NCBI GenBank assembly: GCA_937931785.1
Contig: CALHAX010000092.1
Span: forward strand, 1-64,000
DNA from: an uncultured Hyphomicrobiaceae bacterium
GTDB taxonomy: Bacteria > Pseudomonadota > Alphaproteobacteria > Rhizobiales > CALHAX01
DNA: 64,000 nucleotides
Direction of reading: 5' to 3'
Shown here: positions 30,337-40,105 of the stretch, one piece after another
How positions within the stretch are numbered: position 1 is the stretch's first letter
Layout of the letters: every line of letters begins with the position of its first letter
The notes under the pieces: generated by a model
Told to the model about the DNA's origin: nothing
The model's database searches: none
The model's input: the letters and a program-made list of their open reading frames with translations, nothing else
Made by a program: the position numbers and the translations under genes

Positions 30337-31584
30337 TCACGTTCCACTTGATGACAAAAATGCACCCTGCCGGATGTAAATTATCAGCCATATGAGCAAA
30401 CCGATCACGACACCAATCAGCGTCGGCATTTGAAGACCGACGTCAACCGCAAACGACCCAATCAGGAATGCGCCGAGCGCCGTTCCAAGTTGGGCGAGCA
30501 TGAACATCGTCCCCATCACACGACCGCGTTGTTCTTCATCGATAGCAAGTTGTACAACTGTCATCGTGATGGTTCGACGCGTTTCCGTTGCGAAACCCAT
30601 TATCGCTGCTAATCCTGCTGCCACATAGACATTGGTTGTTAGCACCAGCGCGGCGAGTGCAAGCAACGCAATCAGAAATGACCAGAGAACGCGTGGTATG
30701 GTCGCCGCTTGTTGGCCTCCGTGCGCAAGCCACAGTGCCGCCGCCGTAGCCCCCACACCCCGGCATGTAAGTACCGTCGACAAACCCACAATCCCCATGC
30801 CCAGTATTGTGTCCGCATATGCCGGGAGCATTTGGAAAAAACCGATCGACAAAGCGTTTCCAACCAGCAAGATCAACAACAGAAATGAAATTGCCCGACG
30901 GGCCAGAATGTATTTTAAGCCAACGCGTATGTCTTGCATCATTGACAGAGATGATTGCTCTGGCATGCGATAATTTTCAGGCGTTTTAAGGCATGCGAAC
31001 GCCGTAATAATCGCCGCATACCCGGCAGCATTAACGACGAATGCGCCGGTCGCCCCATAGTGAACCATGATCCATCCTGCCAAGGCAGGGCCGGCAATCA
31101 GAGCCAGTTGCGCATATGAAGAAGACACAGCAAGAGCTGAAGCCAGCTTTGCATGCGCAATAAATCTTGGGATCGTTCCAAACATCGCTGGAACCATGAA
31201 GCTAATGACAACACCATGAATCAGTACAAGTGCAGCGAGGTTGAACACTGTCAGAACGTCTAACCAAGCGAGCACCGCCAACACCATTGCTTGAACAAAC
31301 AAGAGTGCACTGGTCGCAATCATGATCTTGTGGCGATCGTACCGATCCGCAACAGCGCCCGTCAAAGGCATAAGCACGATGTTTGGTATAAGATCCAGTA
31401 GTGCCATGATTGCCAGCCATCGCGTTGATGACGTCAATTCCCATGTAACCCATGAGACAGCAATCAACTGGACTGAAAAACTGATCCAGGAGCCAATCGA
31501 ACCTGCAGAATATATGCGAAAATTACGATCAGAGAAGGCATCACTGATCCCACCCAACCGGTTCGGTTTTTCGGCATCTGCCAT
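30337..31584 (-). CDS. MFS transporter
   Basis: 12-TM pattern, 'LMPLTGAVADRYDRHKIMIATSALLF'. Confidence 0.88.
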   Translation of the reverse strand: MADAEKPNRLGGISDAFSDRNFRIYSAGSIGSWISFSVQLIAVSWVTWELTSSTRWLAIMALLDLIPNIVLMPLTGAVADRYDRHKIMIATSALLFVQAMVLAVLAWLDVLTVFNLAALVLIHGVVISFMVPAMFGTIPRFIAHAKLASALAVSSSYAQLALIAGPALAGWIMVHYGATGAFVVNAAGYAAIITAFACLKTPENYRMPEQSSLSMMQDIRVGLKYILARRAISFLLLILLVGNALSIGFFQMLPAYADTILGMGIVGLSTVLTCRGVGATAAALWLAHGGQQAATIPRVLWSFLIALLALAALVLTTNVYVAAGLAAIMGFATETRRTITMTVVQLAIDEEQRGRVMGTMFMLAQLGTALGAFLIGSFAVDVGLQMPTLIGVVIGLLIWLIIYIRQGAFLSSSGT

Positions 31585-31795
31585 CTGCTCTCGCCGCCAT
31601 CGCTTTTGGCTAAAGCCGCACTGTGGAGGAAATATTGAATTTTGTCATCAACACCACAACAGCGACAACGCTGTCGTGCGCCTGGCGCATCCGTAATTTT
31701 GCTGTAGCAAATCTGTAGGGCTAAAAAATCTGATATCCGCGCATCGCAGAGTCAGCGTAAGCATGCCGGGAAATCCGCACATGTCGCGCTTGACC

Positions 31796-32461
31796 TCACC
31801 CATTCGACCTGAAAAACGCCGCAGCATGAAACGCGCGCTGGGCCTCAGTCGTTCGATGCTTGGTGGCCACCGGGCACGCAAGTCGCGCCAAACAACCGTG
31901 CTCATGACACGGCCGACCGTCGCTTGATTTCATATGGGTAACGCAGACGGGCACGTTATAGCTTTTACCATCAAACGCACCGACCGGACATGTATTCAGA
32001 CATGGCTTCTCGATGCAACTTTCGCAAGCACTGACCGCCGCTTGAACAGTCGGCAACCCCACGATGCGCCCGTCGAACATCAGAGCAGCACGATAGGCAT
32101 GCCAGAGCCCGAACTCCGGATGGATCAAAATGCCGAGCGGAGAGGGTGTAACCGGTTCTGCACGCATCGCCCACTGCTGGAACGGGCGGTAGGGTTTATC
32201 ATTCGGATAGGCGACGCTCGCAGCAAACCTGTCAGCCCGCGGTGCCACAACGGATTTCGTCCATGTGTCCAGCGGATCAACGCAATCCGGACGCGCAGCA
32301 GAAAAATGAGACCACATGCCCGGACCGACATTACCGACCAGAACAACCGTTACCCCACCCAAACCTTCATCATGCTCACCTTTGAATCCGCCACGGACGA
32401 CCAATCCTGTGCCCTCAAACGCAGCTTCAATATCGCGATAGCTCACAGACATGGGCAGCAC
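31796..32461 (-). CDS. 4Fe-4S cluster protein (ferredoxin-like, possible corrinoid-activation role)
   Basis: 'CESCIEKPCLNTCPVGAFDGKSYNVPVCVTHMKSSDGRPCHEHGCLARLACPV' cysteine-rich Fe-S region; located between methyltransferase genes. Confidence 0.72.
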   Translation of the reverse strand: MLPMSVSYRDIEAAFEGTGLVVRGGFKGEHDEGLGGVTVVLVGNVGPGMWSHFSAARPDCVDPLDTWTKSVVAPRADRFAASVAYPNDKPYRPFQQWAMRAEPVTPSPLGILIHPEFGLWHAYRAALMFDGRIVGLPTVQAAVSACESCIEKPCLNTCPVGAFDGKSYNVPVCVTHMKSSDGRPCHEHGCLARLACPVATKHRTTEAQRAFHAAAFFRSNG

Positions 32462-32544
32462 ACCTATTCAAACAGACGGAACGCTTTACGAACCGTCTCG
32501 TAGTGCAACTCGAACCCCACTGTCTGCGCCACTCGCGGGCCCTT

Positions 32545-34125
32545 TCAGTGAAATGCATCAGGCATCGAAGATTTCTTCTCCTGCATGAAAGTTTGAAGCG
32601 CTTCGTCCAGGCCATCGTCCAGCGTTGGTGCTTCGAAGCTATCCAGTTGGGCACGAGCCACGGCATTGGCGCGTTCTTCAATGCGTTTACCACCTTCCAT
32701 TTCCCACTGCTCGAACGAATTGTTGTCCGTCAGCGCCGAACGATAAAAGGCTGTTTTGAAGTTCTTTTGCGTGTGCTCTGTTCCCAGATAGTGCCGGGCA
32801 TCGTCCACGCCGCGATTGCCGATGTCCCGGATTGCATCCATGCCCTGGGCGTTCTCGGACGTATCGACGCCACTCGCAAAGACCTGCATCATCGCGCATT
32901 GGTCCGCATCGATGATGAACTTCTCGTAGGATGAACACAGTCCGCCTTCGAGCCATCCTGCAGAATGCAACGCGAAGTTCACCCCAGCCATGACAGTCGG
33001 ATTGAGCGTCATCGAGCTTTCATGAGCGGCCTGCGCGTCCGGAACCTTGGATCCACAAAGTGACCCACCAGATCGGAACGGAATGCCGAGACGGCGCGCC
33101 AGTTGCGCAGCACCATACAAGACTTGCGAAGGCTCCGGCGTGCCGAACGTGGGCGCGCCCGACTGCATTGACATCGATGCCGCGAACGTTCCGAACACGA
33201 CAGGTGCGCCCTTGCGGCACAACTGCGAGAATGACGCACCAGCCAGAACTTCCGCAAGAATTTGCGTCAGCGTCGCCGTAACCGTGACCGGTGACATTGC
33301 CCCTGCAAGAATAAAAGGCGACACCACCGTTGCCTGACCCGAGCGGGCATACACCTTCAGCGCACCAAGCATGGTGTCATCAAACACCATCGGCGAGTTC
33401 GCGTTGATCAGATTGATGATGCAGCAGTTCTCTTCGACAAAACTTTCGCCGAACACCAGCTTGGCCATCGCAACCGTATCTTCCGCGCGTTCCGGTGCCG
33501 TGACCGAGCCCATGAACGGTTTGTCCGAATATTTGATGTGGCTGTAAATCATGTCCAGATGACGCTTGTTCACCGGAATGTCGACAGGCTCGCAAACCGT
33601 GCCTCCGGAGTGGTGCATCGCCGGCGCAAGATACGCCATCTTCACGAAATTCTGAAAATCCTCGAGTGTCGCGTAACGGCGTTCGCCATCCAGATCGCGC
33701 ACGAATGGTGGACCATAAACCGGCGCAAAAACTGTGTTGTTGCCGCCAATCTCGACATTGCGTTCCGGATTGCGCGCATGTTGGGTGAACTGCGCCGGTG
33801 CCGTTTTCAGGATTTCGCGGCACATCCCGCGTGGAAACCGAACGCGTGGCCCCTGGACGTCTGCGCCTGCCGCTTTCCACATGGAAAGCGCCTCGTCATC
33901 GTCTCGAAAGTCGATCCCGACTTCTTCCAGCACGGTTTCTGCGTTGTGCTCGATCAGCTCCAGCGCTTCCTCGTCGAGGATCTCGACCGGTTTGATCTTG
34001 CGGCGCAGATATCCCATCTGCGTGACCGGACCGCCACCTTCCCGCGCCACACGGCGGCCTTCTGCGCCACGTCCACCGCGTCGCTTTCGTCCACCGCCTT
34101 CACCTGTGCCTGCTGCTTCGCTCAC
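32545..34125 (-). CDS. trimethylamine methyltransferase (MttB) superfamily protein, non-pyrrolysine
   Basis: 'INLINANSPMVFDDTMLGALKVYARSGQATVVSPFILAGAMSPVTVTATLTQILAEVLAGASF'; Arg/Gly-rich N-terminus; no in-frame stop. Confidence 0.9.
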   Translation of the reverse strand: MSEAAGTGEGGGRKRRGGRGAEGRRVAREGGGPVTQMGYLRRKIKPVEILDEEALELIEHNAETVLEEVGIDFRDDDEALSMWKAAGADVQGPRVRFPRGMCREILKTAPAQFTQHARNPERNVEIGGNNTVFAPVYGPPFVRDLDGERRYATLEDFQNFVKMAYLAPAMHHSGGTVCEPVDIPVNKRHLDMIYSHIKYSDKPFMGSVTAPERAEDTVAMAKLVFGESFVEENCCIINLINANSPMVFDDTMLGALKVYARSGQATVVSPFILAGAMSPVTVTATLTQILAEVLAGASFSQLCRKGAPVVFGTFAASMSMQSGAPTFGTPEPSQVLYGAAQLARRLGIPFRSGGSLCGSKVPDAQAAHESSMTLNPTVMAGVNFALHSAGWLEGGLCSSYEKFIIDADQCAMMQVFASGVDTSENAQGMDAIRDIGNRGVDDARHYLGTEHTQKNFKTAFYRSALTDNNSFEQWEMEGGKRIEERANAVARAQLDSFEAPTLDDGLDEALQTFMQEKKSSMPDAFH

Positions 34126-34443
34126 AACCGTTCTCCATCGTGATCGTCGGACTCTTGCTACAACAGGGCATCACCCCTCGAAATCCGGCGTGCTTCAGTC
34201 TCTATGGGACGACCTGTAGGCTGACCCGTCCGCTGACGGCACCGGTGTCTCTGAATGCGACATGCGGGAAGGCGCAAGCGAGATGATGATGGTTCACCAA
34301 ATCCACAACAAAGCTGACGTGCGTCGTTTCATGTCGTCTGAAGGTCGCATCACGTATTGCGTTCGCCCGCCGCATGCCTCAAGTAGACTCACACGAAATG
34401 CGTGCCACATACCAATGCGTACGGGCCTGCCACGGAGACGTCC

Positions 34444-35148
34444 ATGTCAGACGAAGATGATATCGTTCTCGCCGATTTGCCGGATGATGAACTGACTCAA
34501 CAAATGCATGACGACCTTTACGATGGTCTCAAGGAAGAAATCGAAGAAGGCACCAACATCCTGTTGGCGCGCGGCTGGACCCCCTACAAGGTTCTGACCG
34601 AAGCGCTGGTCGAGGGCATGCGCATCGTCGGCGAGGATTTTCGCGACGGTATCCTGTTCGTGCCGGAGGTGCTACTGTCTGCCAATGCCATGAAGGCGGG
34701 TATGTTCATCCTGCGTCCGCTGCTTGCTGAAACCGGCGCGCCAAAGGTTGGCACCATGGTTGTGGGCACGGTGAAGGGCGACATTCACGACATCGGCAAG
34801 AACCTGGTTGGCATGATGCTGGAAGGTGCAGGCTTTGAAGTGGTCGACATCGGCATCAACAATCCGGTCGAGAACTACCTGGAAGCGATCGAGGAGCACA
34901 AACCGGACATCCTCGGAATGTCAGCACTACTGACGACCACCATGCCTTACATGAAAGTGGTCATCGATACGCTCGTCGAGAAGGGCATGCGCGAGGACCA
35001 CATTGTTCTCGTGGGCGGTGCTCCGTTGAACGAGGAGTTCGGCAAGGCAATCGGCGCCGACGCGTACTGCCGTGACGCGGCCGTTGCTGTGGAAACTGCC
35101 AAAGACTTCATGAAACGCAAACACAACCAGATGGGCGTCAGCACCTGA
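34444..35148 (+). CDS. corrinoid (cobalamin)-binding methyltransferase protein
   Basis: B12-binding motif 'GTVKGDIHDIGKNLVGMMLEGAGFEVVDIGINNPVENYLEAIEEHKPDILGMSALLTTTMPYM' (DxHxxG); ATG at 34444. Confidence 0.95.
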   Translation: MSDEDDIVLADLPDDELTQQMHDDLYDGLKEEIEEGTNILLARGWTPYKVLTEALVEGMRIVGEDFRDGILFVPEVLLSANAMKAGMFILRPLLAETGAPKVGTMVVGTVKGDIHDIGKNLVGMMLEGAGFEVVDIGINNPVENYLEAIEEHKPDILGMSALLTTTMPYMKVVIDTLVEKGMREDHIVLVGGAPLNEEFGKAIGADAYCRDAAVAVETAKDFMKRKHNQMGVST

Positions 35149-35167
35149 CTACGGGAAGCTGAACCGA

Positions 35168-35539
35168 ATGTTCGAAACAAGTCTCATCATACTTGCCGGA
35201 GCCTACAACATAGGCTTCGGCATTTTTCATTTGTACTTCCCGAAACTGTTCCACTGGGACCGCACAATGCCGCGCATGGACCCAATGAACCGTGGCGTCT
35301 TTCTCGCGCTTCACTGGATGCTGATGCTGGTCTTCGTCATGGTAGGCGGCGCACTGTTGCTCGGCGCTGGTGGACCGGAAACCTCACGTGTTCTCCTGGT
35401 GGGCGGTGCCGTGTTCTGGGTCGTCCGTGCCGGTTTACAACCCGTTCTATGGCCGTTTCAGTCGAGCTTTGCCTACAAGATGTTTGCGATATTCCTGCTC
35501 GGTTTCGCGCTACATGTGGCAGCAAGGTTCGCAAGTTGA
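35168..35539 (+). CDS. small integral membrane protein of unknown function
   Basis: 123 aa with about four hydrophobic segments; follows the corrinoid gene by 20 bp. Confidence 0.7.
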   Translation: MFETSLIILAGAYNIGFGIFHLYFPKLFHWDRTMPRMDPMNRGVFLALHWMLMLVFVMVGGALLLGAGGPETSRVLLVGGAVFWVVRAGLQPVLWPFQSSFAYKMFAIFLLGFALHVAARFAS

Positions 35540-35589
35540 GTGGCGAAATCTGCCCCACCCCGATAGACCAGTAAGGATGGTGAACCCCC

Positions 35590-36606
35590 ATGTTGCCTCA
35601 ACTCGCCAACGTTCCCCGCGTTGAACTGGCCAGAACGCCGACCCCTCTGGAATTCTGCCCAAACCTGACGGCTACTATCGGGGGCGCGAACATTTGGGTG
35701 AAGCGCGATGATGAAACCGGGTTGGCACTCGGCGGCAACAAGGTGCGGCAACTGGAGTATTATTTCGGTGCAGCCCGGGCAGAGAACGCCAATACGGTTC
35801 TGATTACGGGTGCCGTGCAATCCAACTTCGTACGGCTTGCAGCAGCAGCAGCAGCCAAACTTGGCCTTGCGTGTCACGTCCAGTTGGAAGAACGAGTCGC
35901 AACGGATGATCCAGCATACCGCACATCCGGCAACGTGCTTCTTGATCGCCTGCTCGGAGCAACGATCCACAGCTACCCGGATGGCGAAGATGAAGCCGGT
36001 GCCGATGCCCGCATCCGCGAAATCGCCGATGAGCTGCGTGCGCAAGGCAGGAGGGCCTACGTCATCCCTCTGGCACCGGGCCATCCACCTCTCGGCGCGC
36101 TCGGTTACATCAATTGCGCGGAAGAGATTGTGACACAATCGGGTCGCAACGGTATCCCGCAGTTTGACGAAATCGTTGTCGCAAGTGGGAGTGGCAGCAC
36201 GCATGGCGGTTTGCTGTTCGGCCTACGCGCCCTCGAGGTAGATGTGCCGGTCCATGGCGTGTGCGTACGACGCGCTGCCGACATCCAGAAAACCCGGATC
36301 GAAAACCGCAGCAACGAGATTGCCGACTTGCTGGGCATGACGAACCCGGTTCAGACAACAGATGTTGTCACGGATGACACAGACCTTGCCCCCGGATACG
36401 GCAAGGCGAATGATGCGACCCGCAAGGCAATCCAACTGGCCGCGCGTACCGAGGCCTTGCTGATCGACCCCGTCTATACAGGCAAGGTCATGGCAACCAC
36501 CATCCGTCGTGCCACCGAACTCGGTAAGGGTAAAAATATCCTCTTCATGCACACGGGCGGCACACCTGGATTATTCGCCTATCCTACCGCACTCATGGAG
36601 GCGTAA
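35590..36606 (+). CDS. PLP-dependent D-cysteine desulfhydrase/ACC deaminase family enzyme
   Basis: 'WVKRDDETGLALGGNKVRQLEYYFGAA', 'VVASGSGSTHGGLLFGL', 'ILFMHTGGTPGLFAY'. Confidence 0.88.
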   Translation: MLPQLANVPRVELARTPTPLEFCPNLTATIGGANIWVKRDDETGLALGGNKVRQLEYYFGAARAENANTVLITGAVQSNFVRLAAAAAAKLGLACHVQLEERVATDDPAYRTSGNVLLDRLLGATIHSYPDGEDEAGADARIREIADELRAQGRRAYVIPLAPGHPPLGALGYINCAEEIVTQSGRNGIPQFDEIVVASGSGSTHGGLLFGLRALEVDVPVHGVCVRRAADIQKTRIENRSNEIADLLGMTNPVQTTDVVTDDTDLAPGYGKANDATRKAIQLAARTEALLIDPVYTGKVMATTIRRATELGKGKNILFMHTGGTPGLFAYPTALMEA

Positions 36607-36608
36607 TT

Positions 36609-36986
36609 ATGCTCGTGAGTGTCTGCTTTGGAACCAATGATCTGCTACGTGCCGGAGAGTTTTATGACGCAGTCTTCAACACCATTGGGATGGTACGACA
36701 GGTCACAGATCAGAATGAAATAGGATACGGCCCGGACGGTGGCACAACGAATTTCTGGATACTTCTGCCATTCGATGGCGAACCGGCAACGCGCGGCAAC
36801 GGAAGTCAGATTATTTTCGAAGCATCGTCTTCAGACGTGGTCGATCAGTTTCACCGGATAGCTTTAGAACACGGTGGCACAGACGAAGGAACGCCTGGGC
36901 CTCGCGACTATGCTCCAGGGTACTACGGCGCTTATTGCCGTGATCTCGACGGTAATAAGCTCCACATCTTCACGATTGTGACTTGA
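36609..36986 (+). CDS. VOC (glyoxalase/bleomycin resistance) family protein
   Basis: 125 aa; 'FYDAVFNTIGM', 'YGAYCRDLDGNKLHIF'. Confidence 0.85.
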   Translation: MLVSVCFGTNDLLRAGEFYDAVFNTIGMVRQVTDQNEIGYGPDGGTTNFWILLPFDGEPATRGNGSQIIFEASSSDVVDQFHRIALEHGGTDEGTPGPRDYAPGYYGAYCRDLDGNKLHIFTIVT

Positions 36987-37009
36987 GACAGTAACCTGGC
37001 AGGGTATCG

Positions 37010-38200
37010 TCAGAACGGTAAGCGCACCGTACTGTCGCCAAAATAATTATCCACGGCCTTGACCAAAGCAGACGTGGCCTTGTTCCGCCACTTCGATGAC
37101 TTCAGAAGTTTCGCGTCCTGCTTGTTGCTGACATATGCCAACTCGATCAGGACAGACGGAACGCTGGCAGATTTCAGGACCGCAAAGTTCGCAGTCCGAT
37201 GAGGCGTTGGACGCAATTTGGTGGCATCACCCATGTATTCGCGCAGCGTGTTCGCAAATATATCCGAGCGCGTCTTCGTGCCGTCGATCCAGCGTTCTTC
37301 CAGGTCAGACAAAATGCTCAGAACGCCACTGTCAGACGCCGTTCCATTTTTCTTTGCAAGGCTGGCGACATTGATGGTCTTGCGAGAATCCCGCGCCAAC
37401 CTTTTCGCCGTTTTTCCACGCAACGTATAAAATGTCGCGCCTCGAACACCTTTGTATTTCGCAGGGACATAGTCGGCATGAACAGAGATGAAAAGATCCG
37501 CCCGATTTTCACGGGCAATCTCAGAGCGACGCCGCAGCTTGACGAAAGTATCGTCAGCGCGCGTCATGATTACACGGTACCGACCAGATTTCGAAAGCCG
37601 GTTACGCAGGATCTTCGCAAAGGCAAGAACCATATCCTTTTCGCGGATACCATTTTTGATAGCACCCGTATCGTGTCCACCATGACCGGCATCCACAACA
37701 ATCAACGGCTTGGAGCCCTTACCAGCAACGCTCTTCAGAGGGACACCAAGCCCCGAGCGAATGCGCTTGAACGCCTTGCGTCCTGATTTTGGAGAAATAG
37801 CAAGCGTCAGATCCGCGCCACTGCCACCTTGCCCCTTGGTGTAGGTTGCGGTGACCCGCACCGGCTTCTTTGTCTCGATAATCAAACGGGCCTTGCCCTC
37901 AATCAGTAGGCCATAATGAAACTTGCCAATCAGTGGTGAATTCTTGAACGCCGCTTTCACCGGAAGGTCAATAGCCATAGCCGGTAAGTCGACAATCACA
38001 CGGTTCGGATTGCTCAATGCATAAGCACTGTAGCGAACCTTTTTCGGCAGTCCGATGATGAACGATGTTGTTTTGCCCGACGCCGCCTCGGCGGATCCGG
38101 AAAAGAATGGCGTCGTCTGTCCTGGCAGGATCAGCCCGATCCCGGCCGCTATGCCCATGACCGCAACAACGGTTTGGCGCGACCACCGCAATAAACGCAT
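37010..38200 (-). CDS. N-acetylmuramoyl-L-alanine amidase (AMIN + Amidase_3)
   Basis: 'IVVDAGHGGHDTGAIKNGIREKDMVLAFA', 'ADLFISVHADYVP', 'VPSVLIELAYVSNKQDAKLL'. Confidence 0.93.
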   Translation of the reverse strand: MRLLRWSRQTVVAVMGIAAGIGLILPGQTTPFFSGSAEAASGKTTSFIIGLPKKVRYSAYALSNPNRVIVDLPAMAIDLPVKAAFKNSPLIGKFHYGLLIEGKARLIIETKKPVRVTATYTKGQGGSGADLTLAISPKSGRKAFKRIRSGLGVPLKSVAGKGSKPLIVVDAGHGGHDTGAIKNGIREKDMVLAFAKILRNRLSKSGRYRVIMTRADDTFVKLRRRSEIARENRADLFISVHADYVPAKYKGVRGATFYTLRGKTAKRLARDSRKTINVASLAKKNGTASDSGVLSILSDLEERWIDGTKTRSDIFANTLREYMGDATKLRPTPHRTANFAVLKSASVPSVLIELAYVSNKQDAKLLKSSKWRNKATSALVKAVDNYFGDSTVRLPF

Positions 38201-38599
38201 TACACAGTCGTCCGTTCAATATCTGCCGTGACATACGGCAGTACTCTCCCGAACTGCCGACTGGTCCTTCATCGCGAATGACCGTGGCGCTTTCCGGGGC
38301 ACACTAAGGCAAAGTTGTGATCCATTAACGTTTATGAAGCCTTAACAAATAGGAGAAAATTGAATCGAATGATCTGCACACCCAACATGGGTTCACATTC
38401 GTCCATATGACAGGGATAAGAACGACTTGAACGATCCCGGTTGATATCTGGACAAAACGAAGCCGACCCACCCGGCGGCACGCGCACCACCCGTCGCACC
38501 AGTTCAAACCAAACGAACAAGATCAGGTGTGTTGCGTTCATTAAATTTTACCACCTATGCGTGCATAAATGTACCCGAAGAACGCTTCGGAGCACATCG

Positions 38600-40105
38600 G
38601 TGAACCAGTCATCAAAATCTCTCAACGTGCCATCTGACGGGCCCGGTAACGGCTTTCAGCAGCAGGATAACGCACGGGCGACGCCAGTATCTCACCATGC
38701 CAACGTTTCGAGTAGCACAACCGCAATATCTGCTGACCATGGTCTCCTCGAACGGCGATACGCCATTGCACGCGCTTACAACGAACACGGTGTCTGCGTA
38801 TTTGATCAGGATCAAACTCTGGTTCTTTCGAACAACCAGTACGCAACGTTGTATGGACTGAACCCCTCCGACGTGAAGGTTGGGATGTCACTGCGCGAAA
38901 TTCTTGCATTGCGGATCAAAAAAGGGATTTACGGAAACAACGGCGCCGCGGCATACGAACGCGAATGGCTCCGCACCGTGACGCGCAGAAGGACCCGTAT
39001 CCAGGATCTCATCGATGGACGATGCATTCTTATTGTCCAGCAACCTACGACGAACGGTTACTGGATAACGACCCACGAGGACATAACCGAACGCCTCCAG
39101 ATGGAAGCGCAGGTGACCTTTCTTGCCACTCGCGATCCTTTGACTGGTCTCGCAAATCGCGCAGCTCTCATGGCGCGATTGATCGAGGAACTTGGCCAAC
39201 TTCATAGTTCGAGTCAGGCCTGTGTGATGTTGCTCGACCTCGATCACTTCAAGCCGATCAACGATACATACGGTCATGATATTGGCGACGAGGTCTTGAA
39301 GATCGCTGCAGCGCGCATTCGCTCTCATGCCCGTGACACCGATACGGTGGCACGTTTGGGGGGGGATGAATTTGTTGTTGTGCAGACGCCTGTTATCGAA
39401 AAGGCGAGGATCGCCAAACGTGCATCTGGTATCGTCATGGCGCTCGCCGAACCCTTCGAAACGAGCGTAGGCTTGATGTCCTTAAGCGCATCAATTGGTG
39501 TTGCCCTCACTGGGACCGCACAAACAACACCCGATGCCTTGTTGAAAGCAGCGGACCTCGCCCTCTACAGCGCAAAAAACGCTGGGCGCGGCACCTATCA
39601 TATCAACGACTTGTCGAAAGGTCCCTATTTAGCGACCTCCACTTGTTCATATTCTTCTCCTCTCAAATTTTCTGGTGGCACCATGAACCGATTGAACATG
39701 AAACAGAAACCGGAAACATCATTTGGACAACGTCCAAATCGTACGGCTCCGTCCTCTCAAAGACCAATGGCCCCAGTCGCAGCATCCCAAGCCACGTCGG
39801 AAGATGAGCGGCGTCTTGATGAAAGGGTCGCAACAAGCTTTCGTGCAAACGTCTATTGTCATGGCCGCTATCAATCGATCGTTGTGCAGAATGTTTCATG
39901 CGGCGGATTAATGATGGTCAACGCGTTCGGCCTCGCACGCGGTGATAACGTCACTGTCACCACCCTCGACGGTCGCACTTATGCCGGACGCGTTGCCTGG
40001 ACGGTATCGCCCTACACCGGCATCAAATTCGACACACGTATCGCCCATGACGACCTTCTTTTCGAGACCCCAAACGGACGCCATTCCAAACGCCGGATCC
40101 TATAG
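38600..40105 (+). CDS. PAS-GGDEF-PilZ protein (diguanylate cyclase with C-terminal PilZ domain)
   Basis: 'RDTDTVARLGGDEF' (RxxD I-site + GGDEF) and PilZ 'RLDER...NVSCGG' (RxxxR...NxSxxG). Start uncertain: ORF track opens at 38441, GTG at 38600 is plausible. Confidence 0.9.
   Translation: MNQSSKSLNVPSDGPGNGFQQQDNARATPVSHHANVSSSTTAISADHGLLERRYAIARAYNEHGVCVFDQDQTLVLSNNQYATLYGLNPSDVKVGMSLREILALRIKKGIYGNNGAAAYEREWLRTVTRRRTRIQDLIDGRCILIVQQPTTNGYWITTHEDITERLQMEAQVTFLATRDPLTGLANRAALMARLIEELGQLHSSSQACVMLLDLDHFKPINDTYGHDIGDEVLKIAAARIRSHARDTDTVARLGGDEFVVVQTPVIEKARIAKRASGIVMALAEPFETSVGLMSLSASIGVALTGTAQTTPDALLKAADLALYSAKNAGRGTYHINDLSKGPYLATSTCSYSSPLKFSGGTMNRLNMKQKPETSFGQRPNRTAPSSQRPMAPVAASQATSEDERRLDERVATSFRANVYCHGRYQSIVVQNVSCGGLMMVNAFGLARGDNVTVTTLDGRTYAGRVAWTVSPYTGIKFDTRIAHDDLLFETPNGRHSKRRIL

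Noticed and set aside
27457-34125. Possible pyrrolysine-containing MttB genes
   Set aside because: Both MttB-like ORFs read through without an internal in-frame UAG, so they are non-Pyl homologues; no pyl genes seen.
34126-34443. Possible cobalamin or SAM riboswitch upstream of the corrinoid protein gene
   Set aside because: I could not identify a B12-box or SAM-type conserved core by eye; would need Infernal/Rfam.
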